DNA from: JBMOUD01 sp049319665
Lineage (GTDB): Bacteria > Pseudomonadota > Gammaproteobacteria > Enterobacterales > Enterobacteriaceae
DNA length: 64,000 nucleotides
Direction: 5' to 3'
Assembly (NCBI RefSeq): GCF_049319665.1
Contig: NZ_JBMOUD010000013.1
Location: forward strand, 1-64,000
Under the pieces are notes generated by a model. It did not search any database. It saw only the letters and a list, made by a program, of their open reading frames with translations, and was not told where the DNA came from. The position numbers and the translations under genes were made by a program. Positions 42,587 to 51,539 of this stretch are shown here, piece by piece. Each line of letters starts with the position of its first letter. The stretch's first letter is position 1.

Positions 42587-45148
42587 TTGTACCTTTATAT
42601 CGAGACACTTAAGCAAAGATTGGATGCAATCAACCAGCTACGCGTTGACCGCGCTTTGGCTGCAATGGGGCCCGCTTTTCAGCAGGTCTATCAACTATTG
42701 CCCGTCTTCTTACATCATCATCATCCACTGATGCCCGGCTACCTTGATGGAAAAATGCCGCATGGTGTCTGTATCTTCACGCCCGATGAATTCCAACAAT
42801 CCTACCTGACTGATTTAGAAGATAAATGGGGTAGCCCTCTTGCTGCTACGTTGAAAGGCGAATTGCCAATCACCGGCGTCTATACCATGGGCAGCACCTC
42901 TTCTATTGGTCAGAGTCAAACCTCGGATCTGGATATCTGGGTTTGCCACCAGTCCTGGCTCGATAGCGAAGAACGCAACCGGTTACAGCAAAAATGCACC
43001 CTGCTTGAAGCTTGGGCCGCATCGCTTGGTGTGGAAGTCAGTTTCTTCCTTATTGATGAAAACCGTTTCCGCCACAATGAAAGTGGCAGCCTGGGCGGAG
43101 AAGATTGCGGCTCGATGCAGCATATTCTTTTGCTCGATGAATTTTATCGTACGGCGGTGCGCCTGGCTGGCAAACGTATTCTGTGGAATATGGTGCCGGT
43201 CGAGGAAGAAGGACACTATGACGACTATGTCATGTCGCTGTACTCGCAAGGTGCGTTAACGCCAAACGAATGGTTAGACCTTGGTGGTTTGGGAACGCTG
43301 TCGGCAGAAGAGTATTTCGGTGCCAGCTTATGGCAACTCTATAAAAGCATCGACTCGCCCTATAAGGCGGTATTAAAAACTCTGCTGCTAGAGGCTTATT
43401 CCTGGGAATACCCTAATACGCAACTTTTGGCGATGGATATCAAACAGCACCTGCATAAAGGCGAAATCATCGGTTTCGGCCTTGATGCCTATTGCATGAT
43501 GCTTGAGCGGGTAACGCGTTATCTGATTCAGGTAGAAGATCCGACGCGCCTCGACTTGGCTCGCCGTTGTTTCTATCTTAAAGTCTGTGAAAAATTGTCT
43601 CGCTCCCGTGCCTCAGTCGGCTGGCGACGTGAAATTCTTGGTCAACTGGTGAGTGATTGGGGTTGGGATGAAGCCCGACTGGCGGTACTTGATAACCGCG
43701 CCAATTGGAAAATCGAGCGTGTGCGCGAAGCGCATAACGAATTGTTAGATGCGATGATGCAAAGTTATCGCAACTTGATCCGCTTCGCTCGCCGTAACAA
43801 TCTTAGTGTTAGCGCCAGTCCGCAGGATATCGGGGTATTAACCCGCAAACTCTATGCCGCTTTCGAAGCGTTACCAGGCAAGGTTACGCTGGTGAACCCA
43901 CAGATATCACCGGATTTGTCCGAAAGCGATTTAACCTTTATTCATGTGCCGATTGGCCGCGCCAATCGCACCGGCTGGTATTTATATAACCAGTCGCCAT
44001 CGATGGACTCCATCGTCAGCCATCAGCCGCTGGAATATAACCGCTATCTAAATAAATTGGTGGCTTGGGCCTATTTTAATGGCTTGCTGACCAATACCAC
44101 GCGTTTACATATCAAGAGCGGTAATCTGTGTGATATTGCCAAACTGCGTGAGCTGGTTGCTGATGTATCGCACAGTTTCCCGTTGCGTCTGCCTGCACCG
44201 ACGCCAAAAGCCTTGTATAGCCCGTGTGAAATCCGTCATCTGGCGATAATCGTCAATCTTGAACAAGACCCAACCGCGACTTTCCGCAATCAGGTGGTGC
44301 ATTTCGATTTCCGCAAACTTGATGTATTCAGCTTCGGACAGCAGCAGCAGTGTTTAGTCGGCAGTATCGACCTGTTGTATCGCAACTCTTGGAACGAAGT
44401 TCGTACCTTGCACTTCAGCGGTGAGCAGGCGGTATTAGAAGCGCTGAAAACCATTTTAGGCAAGATGCATCAGGATGCCGCGCCGCCGGAATCGGTCGAA
44501 GTCTTTTGTTATAGCCAGCACTTGCGTGGCTTGATTCGTACTCGTATTCAGCAATTAGTTTCGGAATGCATTGAACTGCGCTTGTCCAGCAAACGTTTGG
44601 AGCCTGGACGTTTCAAGGCGGTGCGCGTTTCTGGGCAAACCTGGGGATTATTCTTCGAACGCCTGAGCGTTTCTGTGCAGAAGCTGGAGAACGCGATTGA
44701 GTTTTATGGCGCGATTTCGAATAACAAACTGCACGGCCTGTCGGTAAAAGTCGAAACCGATCAGGTGCATTTGCCTTCTGCTGTCGATGGCTATGCCAGC
44801 GAAGGGATTATTCAATTCTTCTTTGAAGATGCGGGCAACGATGCGGCGGGATTCACCTTATATATCCTTGATGAAGCGAACCGGGTTGAGGTTTATCAAC
44901 ATTGTGAAGGTAGCAAAGAAGACTTGGTCAGAGATGTCAGCCGTTTCTATTCGTCTTCACACGATCGCTTTACCTACGGTTCCAGCTTTGTGAACTTCAA
45001 CCTGCCACAATTTTACCAGGTTGTGTCCATTGATGGCCGCACTCAGGTGATCCCTTTCCGCAGTAAAGTGCTATCGCATCTGTGTCTGGCGATGCCGGAA
45101 AGTGCCAGCGCACCGGCCGAACTGGCGAAGCAATACCAAACCCACTGA
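42587..45148 (+). CDS. cyaA: Adenylate cyclase, class I
   Basis: The 853-residue enzyme makes cAMP. The N-terminal catalytic half has GSTSSIGQSQTSDLDIWV (nucleotidyltransferase-type active site, near residue 103) and the C-terminal half is regulatory, controlled in E. coli by phosphorylated EIIA-Glc. The start is TTG at 42587, giving LYLYIETLKQRLDAINQLR as in E. coli, whose cyaA also uses TTG; AGGCGA is upstream. The inefficient start codon keeps levels low in E. coli. It is five residues longer than the E. coli protein. Confidence 0.97.
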   Translation: MYLYIETLKQRLDAINQLRVDRALAAMGPAFQQVYQLLPVFLHHHHPLMPGYLDGKMPHGVCIFTPDEFQQSYLTDLEDKWGSPLAATLKGELPITGVYTMGSTSSIGQSQTSDLDIWVCHQSWLDSEERNRLQQKCTLLEAWAASLGVEVSFFLIDENRFRHNESGSLGGEDCGSMQHILLLDEFYRTAVRLAGKRILWNMVPVEEEGHYDDYVMSLYSQGALTPNEWLDLGGLGTLSAEEYFGASLWQLYKSIDSPYKAVLKTLLLEAYSWEYPNTQLLAMDIKQHLHKGEIIGFGLDAYCMMLERVTRYLIQVEDPTRLDLARRCFYLKVCEKLSRSRASVGWRREILGQLVSDWGWDEARLAVLDNRANWKIERVREAHNELLDAMMQSYRNLIRFARRNNLSVSASPQDIGVLTRKLYAAFEALPGKVTLVNPQISPDLSESDLTFIHVPIGRANRTGWYLYNQSPSMDSIVSHQPLEYNRYLNKLVAWAYFNGLLTNTTRLHIKSGNLCDIAKLRELVADVSHSFPLRLPAPTPKALYSPCEIRHLAIIVNLEQDPTATFRNQVVHFDFRKLDVFSFGQQQQCLVGSIDLLYRNSWNEVRTLHFSGEQAVLEALKTILGKMHQDAAPPESVEVFCYSQHLRGLIRTRIQQLVSECIELRLSSKRLEPGRFKAVRVSGQTWGLFFERLSVSVQKLENAIEFYGAISNNKLHGLSVKVETDQVHLPSAVDGYASEGIIQFFFEDAGNDAAGFTLYILDEANRVEVYQHCEGSKEDLVRDVSRFYSSSHDRFTYGSSFVNFNLPQFYQVVSIDGRTQVIPFRSKVLSHLCLAMPESASAPAELAKQYQTH

Positions 45149-45277
45149 TTGTTCCCACTTGTTTGCCAACAGCGATTCCTATTGCTTTTCATGATCGAGC
45201 TGCGATTATAGAGAGCTTGAATGGATGAAGTTCAGGGCCGACATATAATGAAAACCGATAAAAAGAACATACTTAAC

Positions 45278-45478
45278 ATGAAAACAATCTTGCGTTGCTC
45301 TCTGGCTACTTTGGTACTAATTGGACTCTCTGGCTGTGGTTTGAAAGGACCGTTGTACTTTCCGCCTGCTGAAAAGCCAGCGGGAAATAGTCAGGCTGCA
45401 CCGGCAAAAGGTCCAACGCTAACCACCACGCAAACGGGTGAGAGCGTCGATAAAAACCAGAACATCTCTGGGCAATAA
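45278..45478 (+). CDS. lptM: LPS-assembly lipoprotein LptM (YifL)
   Basis: The 66-residue lipoprotein has signal peptide MKTILRCSLATLVLIGLSG and the lipobox LSGC with the cysteine at 20, then GLKGPLYFPP, the hallmark of the family. LptM helps oxidative maturation of the LptD/LptE translocon in the outer membrane. In-frame starts at 45221 and 45248 would add a polar N-terminus before the signal peptide. In E. coli cyaY lies between cyaA and this gene; here it does not. Confidence 0.88.
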   Translation: MKTILRCSLATLVLIGLSGCGLKGPLYFPPAEKPAGNSQAAPAKGPTLTTTQTGESVDKNQNISGQ

Positions 45479-45533
45479 TAATAGCTTTATCGCGGTGATC
45501 ATTGATGGTCACTTGCAGAGAGCGGCTACTATT

Positions 45534-45613
45534 TATGACGTGAAACTGCTATGACGTGATAACGATTATGACGTGATAACGCCGTCTGGGAATGACGAGA
45601 TAACCACGTCTGG
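45534..45613. repeat. Degenerate direct repeats upstream of dapF
   Basis: Four units start at 45534, 45550, 45567 and 45591 around the core ATGACGTGATAAC (first unit ATGACGTGAAACTG, last ATGACGAGATAACC). The last two also share CGTCTGG. They fill the lptM-dapF spacer and end 29 bases before dapF. Confidence 0.85.
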
Positions 45614-45642
45614 ATTTGACTTGAGGTCAAACGGAGCAAGAT

Positions 45643-46467
45643 ATGCAGTTCTCCAAAATGCACGGCTTGGGTAACGACTTTATGGTCGTCGATGCCGTGA
45701 CGCAAAATGTTTATTTCTCTCCGGAATTGATCCGCCGTTTGTCCGATCGCAACCGTGGCGTCGGTTTTGATCAACTTTTGGTTGTCGAACCCCCTTATGA
45801 TCCAGAATTAGACTTTCACTATCGCATCTTTAATGCTGACGGCAGTGAAGTGATGCAATGCGGCAACGGTGCACGCTGTTTTGCCCGTTTTGTACGCATC
45901 AAAGGGCTCACCAATAAACGTGATATTCAGGTCAGTACCCAGAATGGTCGGATGACGTTGACCGTAACCGATGATGAAATGGTTAAGGTCAATATGGGCG
46001 AGCCGATATTTGAACCACAGCAAGTTCCTTTCCGTGCAGCAAAGCCGGAAAAAACCTATATTTTACGTGCCGCGGAGCATACGGTGCTCTGTGGTGTGGT
46101 CTCGATGGGTAATCCGCATTGCGTATTACAAGTTGAGAATGTGCAGACTGCGAGCGTCGAAGTGCTTGGCCCAGTGCTGGAAAGCCATGAGCGTTTCCCT
46201 GAACGAGTCAACGTCGGATTTATGCAGGTTGTTGCCCGCGATGAAGTTAAGCTTCGCGTATTTGAGCGTGGCGCGGGTGAAACCCAGGCCTGCGGCAGCG
46301 GCGCTTGTGCCGCAGTTGCCATTGGTATTCAGCAAGGTTTGCTAGCAGAAGATGTGAATGTAGAACTGCCAGGCGGTAGTCTCGACATTAGTTGGAAAGG
46401 CCCGGGCCATCCGCTATATATGACCGGTCCTGCCACCCATGTTTATGACGGATTTATTCATCTATGA
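45643..46467 (+). CDS. dapF: Diaminopimelate epimerase
   Basis: The 274-residue PLP-independent epimerase interconverts LL- and meso-diaminopimelate for lysine and peptidoglycan. The two active-site cysteines lie in MQCGNGARCFARF (near 73) and ETQACGSGACAAV (near 217). GGAG precedes the start. It overlaps yigA by four bases (ATGA). Confidence 0.98.
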   Translation: MQFSKMHGLGNDFMVVDAVTQNVYFSPELIRRLSDRNRGVGFDQLLVVEPPYDPELDFHYRIFNADGSEVMQCGNGARCFARFVRIKGLTNKRDIQVSTQNGRMTLTVTDDEMVKVNMGEPIFEPQQVPFRAAKPEKTYILRAAEHTVLCGVVSMGNPHCVLQVENVQTASVEVLGPVLESHERFPERVNVGFMQVVARDEVKLRVFERGAGETQACGSGACAAVAIGIQQGLLAEDVNVELPGGSLDISWKGPGHPLYMTGPATHVYDGFIHL

Positions 46468-47201
46468 GCCATATTGATGAAAGCAACGTTGCGGATGAGA
46501 AGCGCACTGCTGCTCAGCTTCCACTCGCAACCGAGCTTGATGATGACATGGTTTTGCAGTATCTACTGCAAAACCCCGACTTCTTTATCAGAAACTCACG
46601 CCATATTGAGCAGATGCATATTCCTCATCCGGTGAAAGGCAGTATCTCATTGGTTGAATGGCAGTTGGGGCGTCAGCGCCATCAGATAGGGCAGTTGGAA
46701 GAAGAAATTACGCTGTTGATGGAACAAGCTGCCATCAATGAAACGCTCTTTGGCCGCTTGATTGAGCTACAGGCGAATCTGGCCGCGGCCACGAGCCTGC
46801 AAGACATGCTCAACCGTCTACAGCGCTGGGCCAGAGGATTAGGACTGGCTGGTGCCAACGTGCGTTTGTTTAGCGAAAGCTGGCGTATCGGTGCACCGTC
46901 TGATTTTACTCATCTGGCATTAAGCCGTGCCGCTTTTGAGCCGCTGCGTATTCAGCGACTTGGTGAAAGTCATCACTATTTGGGCGCGTTAAATGGCCCA
47001 GAATTATTGTTAGTTCTGCCTCAGGCAAAAGCGATAGGTTCTGTCGCGTTGTCATTAATGGGTGAAGATGGCGAGCTAGGTGCGCTGGTCTTTAGCAGTC
47101 GCGACCCCCAGCATTATGAGGCTGGAATGGGCACGGTAATGCTGAACCAATTAGCCAAAATGTTGCCGGGTTTATTGGCCCGTTGGATAGAACGGGTATG
47201 A
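46464..47201 (+). CDS. yigA: DUF484 family protein YigA
   Basis: The 245-residue protein of the DUF484 family has a GAF-like fold pattern, an N-terminal helix (VLQYLLQNPDFFIRNSRHIE), then a coiled coil near residues 75-100. The function is unknown. It is always found between dapF and xerC, with which it shares short overlaps here too. Confidence 0.93.
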   Translation: MSHIDESNVADEKRTAAQLPLATELDDDMVLQYLLQNPDFFIRNSRHIEQMHIPHPVKGSISLVEWQLGRQRHQIGQLEEEITLLMEQAAINETLFGRLIELQANLAAATSLQDMLNRLQRWARGLGLAGANVRLFSESWRIGAPSDFTHLALSRAAFEPLRIQRLGESHHYLGALNGPELLLVLPQAKAIGSVALSLMGEDGELGALVFSSRDPQHYEAGMGTVMLNQLAKMLPGLLARWIERV

Positions 47202-48109
47202 CCGCCCCTGGCTCGTTACTGCAACCTGCAGTCGAGGCATTTCTACGCTATTTGCGGGTCGAACGCCAGTTGAGCCCGCTGACGCAGTCCAACTATGGGC
47301 GACAGCTCGACACCGTCGTGGCAATGGCTGACGAGATGAAGCTCACCGACTGGTCGCAGCTTGATGCCGGCAAAGTCCGCATGTTAGCTGCACGTAGCAA
47401 ACGCGGTGGCTTAGGTGCCGCCAGTCTGGCGCTACGGATGTCAGCTTTGCGCAGCTTTCTCGACTGGCAAGTGCATCAAGGCGTATTAAGCGCCAACCCT
47501 GCCAAAGGTATTTCCACGCCGCGAGCGCCGCGCCATCTGCCTAAAAATATCGATGTTGATGAAGTTAACCAACTGCTCGATATTGACCTGAACGATCCAC
47601 TGGCCGTGCGCGATCGCGCCATGCTGGAAGTGATGTACGGTGCTGGCTTACGTCTTTCTGAATTAGTTGGTATTGACTGTCGCCATCTCGATGTTGCCTC
47701 AGGTGAAGTCTGGGTGATGGGGAAGGGCAGTAAAGAGCGAAAATTACCGATTGGTCGCACCGCGGTGACGTGGGTCGAGCACTGGCTGGCACTGAGAGAT
47801 ATTTATGCGCCAGAAGACGATGCGCTGTTTTTATCTAATCAAGGGCGACGCATTTCGGCGCGCAATGTACAAAAACGCTTTGCCGAATGGGGGATAAAAC
47901 AAGGCGTTAATAGCCATATCCACCCACATAAATTGCGGCACTCATTTGCTACTCACGTTCTGGAATCGAGCGGAGATTTACGCGCGGTACAAGAGCTGTT
48001 AGGCCATGCCAACCTCTCAACAACGCAAATCTATACCCACCTCGACTTCCAACATTTAGCGCAGGTTTATGATGCTGCGCATCCCCGTGCAAAACGAGGT
48101 AAATCCTGA
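47198..48109 (+). CDS. xerC: Tyrosine recombinase XerC
   Basis: The 303-residue recombinase resolves chromosome dimers at dif with XerD. The SAM-like core-binding domain covers residues about 10-95. The catalytic residues lie in GAGLRLSELVG, GKGSKERKLP, HKLRHSFATHVLE, LGHANLSTTQIYTH (Arg, Lys, His-x-x-Arg, His, Tyr). The ATG at 47198 overlaps the yigA stop; a longer in-frame form is unsupported. Confidence 0.97.
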   Translation: MTAPGSLLQPAVEAFLRYLRVERQLSPLTQSNYGRQLDTVVAMADEMKLTDWSQLDAGKVRMLAARSKRGGLGAASLALRMSALRSFLDWQVHQGVLSANPAKGISTPRAPRHLPKNIDVDEVNQLLDIDLNDPLAVRDRAMLEVMYGAGLRLSELVGIDCRHLDVASGEVWVMGKGSKERKLPIGRTAVTWVEHWLALRDIYAPEDDALFLSNQGRRISARNVQKRFAEWGIKQGVNSHIHPHKLRHSFATHVLESSGDLRAVQELLGHANLSTTQIYTHLDFQHLAQVYDAAHPRAKRGKS

Positions 48110-48825
48110 TGAAATTCTACCGCCAGTTAAAACAGATTGATGCCATCACCTTTGATCTTGATGACACGCTTTATGATAACCGCCCGGTGATTGTGCGCAC
48201 CGAGTTGGAAACGATGGCATTCTTACGTCAGTACCATCCGGCGCTGGCGACGATTGAGACAGAAGAATTACGTCAGGTGCGCCTTGAGTTGCGAGATGAT
48301 AATCCGGAAATTTATCATGATGTCAGCGCCTGGCGACAAAAGGCGATTCATCACGTGATGCGTCGTCGTGGCATGACCGAAGCAGGGGCCATTCTCGGTG
48401 CGCAGGCGGCAATGGATAACTTTGATCACTGGCGCAGCCTGATTGATGTGCCACAGGAAACTCACGACACGTTAAGTGCATTAGGTAAACGCTGGCCGCT
48501 GGTGGCTATCACCAACGGTAATGCCAATCCTGACCTATGCGGTTTATCGCCTTATTTTGAATTTACGCTACGAGCGGGCCGAGACGGTCGTGCTAAGCCG
48601 TGGGATGATATGTACCAGCTGGCCGCCGAGAAACTTTCGCGACCGTTGGCAAACATTCTGCATGTAGGCGATGATTTGACCACCGACGTGGCTGGTGCTA
48701 TCCGCTGCGGAATGCAGGCCTGCTGGATTAACCCGCATAACGGTAATTTGCTAGAAATCGATGATAGTCGATTGTTGCCACATATTGAGATTTCGCAGTT
48801 GGCATCGCTGACCGCATTGTTATAA
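48109..48825 (+). CDS. yigB: HAD phosphatase YigB
   Basis: The 238-residue HAD-superfamily phosphatase has FDLDDTLYDN (motif I), ITNGNANPD (motif II) and HVGDDLTTDVAGA (motif IV). E. coli YigB dephosphorylates the riboflavin intermediate 5-amino-6-(5-phosphoribitylamino)uracil and FMN in vitro. It overlaps the xerC stop by one base, ending the dapF-yigA-xerC-yigB cluster. Confidence 0.95.
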   Translation: MKFYRQLKQIDAITFDLDDTLYDNRPVIVRTELETMAFLRQYHPALATIETEELRQVRLELRDDNPEIYHDVSAWRQKAIHHVMRRRGMTEAGAILGAQAAMDNFDHWRSLIDVPQETHDTLSALGKRWPLVAITNGNANPDLCGLSPYFEFTLRAGRDGRAKPWDDMYQLAAEKLSRPLANILHVGDDLTTDVAGAIRCGMQACWINPHNGNLLEIDDSRLLPHIEISQLASLTALL

Positions 48826-48855
48826 TCCCCCACGGCTTTCAATTTCGCAATTTGA

Positions 48856-48871
48856 CTGTATATAATAACAG
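48856..48871. promoter_or_regulatory. LexA box of uvrD
   Basis: CTGTATATAATAACAG is a perfect CTGT-N8-ACAG SOS box, overlapping a TTGACT (48852-48857). uvrD is SOS-controlled in E. coli with a box in the same position. Confidence 0.92.
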
Positions 48872-48878
48872 TTAATCT

Positions 48879-48900
48879 CCTGCGTGATTCGTCACGCAGG
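48879..48900 (+). promoter_or_regulatory. Leader hairpin of uvrD
   Basis: CCTGCGTGA, TTCG, TCACGCAGG is a perfect 9-base stem with a stable UUCG-type loop, 78 bases before the uvrD ATG. No T-run follows. An attenuator has been reported in the E. coli uvrD leader; whether this hairpin is the equivalent is inference. Confidence 0.7.
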
Positions 48901-48977
48901 CTCAGTACATTTATAAAAAATACGTTTCTCAAACAACGTTTTTACCCCACACATTCTTTACCAGACAAATGGTGACT

Positions 48978-51140
48978 ATGGACGTTTCCGACCTGCTCGA
49001 CAGCTTGAATGAAAAACAACGTGAAGCCGTCGCGGCACCGCGTAGCAACCTGCTAGTGCTGGCTGGCGCTGGCAGTGGTAAAACGCGCGTACTGGTACAC
49101 CGTATCGCCTGGTTATTGTCGGTAGAGAACTGCTCGCCTTATTCGATTATGGCGGTGACTTTCACCAATAAGGCGGCGGCAGAGATGCGCCATCGTATCG
49201 ATCAACTGATCGGCACCAGCCAAGGCGGTATGTGGATCGGGACGTTCCACGGATTGGCTCACCGTTTGCTCCGTGCTCACCATCTGGATGCCAAACTGCC
49301 GCAGGATTTCCAAATTCTTGACAGCGATGACCAGCTGCGCCTGCTCAAGCGCATTATCAAAGCGCTGAATATCGATGAGAAACAGTGGCCGCCGCGTCAG
49401 GCTATGTGGTACATCAATGGCAAGAAAGATGAAGGATTACGCCCACAGCACGTTGAGAGTTACGGCAATCCGGTTGAAGCGACCTGGCTACGGATTTATC
49501 AGGCCTATCAGGAAGCGTGTGACCGCGCTGGATTAGTGGATTTTGCTGAGCTACTGCTGCGTGCCCACGAACTTTGGCTGAATAAGCCGCATATTTTGCA
49601 GCACTACCGCGAACGTTTTACCAACCTGATGGTGGACGAGTTCCAGGATACTAACAGTATTCAATATGCCTGGATCCGTCTGCTGGCCGGTGAGAATAAC
49701 AACGTGATGATCGTTGGTGACGATGACCAGTCAATCTACGGCTGGCGCGGTGCGCAGGTGGAAAATATCCAACGTTTCCTGAAGGATTTCCCCGGCGCTG
49801 AAACTATCCGCCTGGAGCAGAATTACCGCTCGACCAGCACTATTTTGACGGCCGCCAACTCGCTTATCGCCAACAATAATGGCCGTATGGGTAAAAACCT
49901 GTGGACCGATGGTGTTGAAGGCGAACCTATCTCACTCTATTGCGCGTTCAATGAGTTGGATGAATCGCGCTTTGTGGTCAATCGCATTAAAGCCTGGCAG
50001 GACAACGGCGGTGCGCTGAACGACTGCGCCATCCTCTATCGTAGCAACGCTCAGTCGCGTGTGCTGGAAGAAGCCTTGCTACAAATGGCGATGCCTTACC
50101 GCATTTACGGCGGACAGCGTTTCTTCGAGCGACAAGAGATCAAAGATGCGCTGGCTTACTTGCGTTTAATTTCTAATCGTAATGATGATGCGGCGTTTGA
50201 GCGCGTGGTGAATACGCCAACGCGCGGCATTGGCGATCGTACCCTTGATGTTGTGCGCCAGACTGCCCGTGATAAGCAACTCACCATGTGGCAGGCTACG
50301 CGTGCGCTGTTACAGGATAAAGTACTGGCAGGCCGCGCGGCCTCGTCATTGCAACGTTTCCTTGAGCTGATTGATGCCTTGGCCCATGAAACCGCCGATA
50401 TGCCGCTACACGTTCAAACTGACCGTGTGATCAAAGATTCTGGCCTGTTTATTATGTATGAGCAGGAAAAGGGTGAGAAAGGTCAGGCGCGTATTGAAAA
50501 CCTTGAAGAACTGGTGACGGCAACCCGCCAATACAGTTATCAGGATGAAGATCAGGATTTGATGCCATTGCAGGCATTTTTATCTCACGCCGCGTTAGAA
50601 GCTGGCGAAGGGCAAGCCGATGCTTATCAGGATGCGGTGCAGTTGATGACGTTGCACTCGGCTAAAGGTCTGGAATTCCCGCAGGTATTTATTGTTGGCA
50701 TGGAAGAAGGGATGTTCCCAAGCCAAATGTCGCTCGATGAAGGCGGCAGATTGGAAGAAGAGCGTCGCTTAGCCTACGTTGGTGTCACCCGTGCGATGCA
50801 AAAACTGACCTTAACCTACGCCGAAACCCGCCGCTTATACGGTAAAGAAGTCTATCACCGTCCTTCACGTTTCGTTGGCGAACTGCCAGAAAACTGCGTA
50901 GAAGAAGTTCGCCTACGCGCCAGCGTATCGCGCCCGGCAAAGCATCGCAGTATGGGCACGCCTATCAATGCTAACGACAGTGGCTTCAGCTTAGGCCAGC
51001 GCGTTCGCCATCCTAAATTTGGTGAAGGCACCATCGTGAATCTGGAAGGCAGCGGAGAACACAGCCGCCTGCAAATCGCCTTCCCCGGCGAAGGTATCAA
51101 ATGGCTGGTCGCCGCCTACGCAAGACTAGAAGCGGTTTAA
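48978..51140 (+). CDS. uvrD: DNA helicase II UvrD
   Basis: The 720-residue SF1A 3'-5' helicase acts in nucleotide excision and mismatch repair. Walker A is LAGAGSGKTRVLVHR near residue 29, motif II VDEFQDTN, motif III VGDDDQSIYGWRGA; the C-terminal Tudor-like RNA polymerase-binding region is about 660-720 (RVRHPKFGEGTIVNLEG). The ATG at 48978 (MDVSDLLDSLNEKQ) is the family start. Confidence 0.97.
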   Translation: MDVSDLLDSLNEKQREAVAAPRSNLLVLAGAGSGKTRVLVHRIAWLLSVENCSPYSIMAVTFTNKAAAEMRHRIDQLIGTSQGGMWIGTFHGLAHRLLRAHHLDAKLPQDFQILDSDDQLRLLKRIIKALNIDEKQWPPRQAMWYINGKKDEGLRPQHVESYGNPVEATWLRIYQAYQEACDRAGLVDFAELLLRAHELWLNKPHILQHYRERFTNLMVDEFQDTNSIQYAWIRLLAGENNNVMIVGDDDQSIYGWRGAQVENIQRFLKDFPGAETIRLEQNYRSTSTILTAANSLIANNNGRMGKNLWTDGVEGEPISLYCAFNELDESRFVVNRIKAWQDNGGALNDCAILYRSNAQSRVLEEALLQMAMPYRIYGGQRFFERQEIKDALAYLRLISNRNDDAAFERVVNTPTRGIGDRTLDVVRQTARDKQLTMWQATRALLQDKVLAGRAASSLQRFLELIDALAHETADMPLHVQTDRVIKDSGLFIMYEQEKGEKGQARIENLEELVTATRQYSYQDEDQDLMPLQAFLSHAALEAGEGQADAYQDAVQLMTLHSAKGLEFPQVFIVGMEEGMFPSQMSLDEGGRLEEERRLAYVGVTRAMQKLTLTYAETRRLYGKEVYHRPSRFVGELPENCVEEVRLRASVSRPAKHRSMGTPINANDSGFSLGQRVRHPKFGEGTIVNLEGSGEHSRLQIAFPGEGIKWLVAAYARLEAV

Positions 51141-51209
51141 CCCGTTTTGGGGCTATCAGTCAGTTGATCTTGATCTTGACCTTGTAATCCCTTGACCTTC
51201 GATAGCGCA

Positions 51210-51450
51210 TCTTGTCGGCCAAGAGAGTGGCTTTGGCTAGGGGAAATCCGCTAGGGACGGCGGATTTAGGCTGAGTCGGGAAGGGACGCCCGTCTCAGCC
51301 GACCCGTGAGGCCAAAGACGTGAACGCGGGCAGTCGCGTAGCGACCCGACAAGCTAAGCTCAGGCGGGGATGCAAGGGTTTCGCCTTAAACCCTTGCCGG
51401 GCGCGTTCGGCAGTCCGAACATACTTTGTCTTAGTCGATAAGCGGCCGAA
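51210..51450. other. GC-rich multi-hairpin intergenic element
   Basis: About 240 bases between uvrD and the cupin gene form a row of stems: AAATCCGC/GCGGATTT (51244-51267), GCTGAGTCGGG/CCCGTCTCAGC (51270-51299), GTCGC/GCGAC extended by CGG/CCG (51327-51348), GCAAGGGTTT/AAACCCTTGC (51372-51397) and GTTCGG/CCGAAC (51405-51420). CTTTGGC (51231-51237) can also pair with GCCAAAG (51311-51317) around the first two stems. The base content is richer in G+C than the flanking spacer. It may be a repeat-family member, a mobile MITE or a structured RNA; no known family was identified. Confidence 0.7.
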
Positions 51451-51539
51451 CCTGCGCAAACGCGATATAAACCATCTGCTTGATGACACAACCCTGATGG
51501 CTGTTCCATTCAGCCCGGAATGCGCCCATTCCAACCTAA

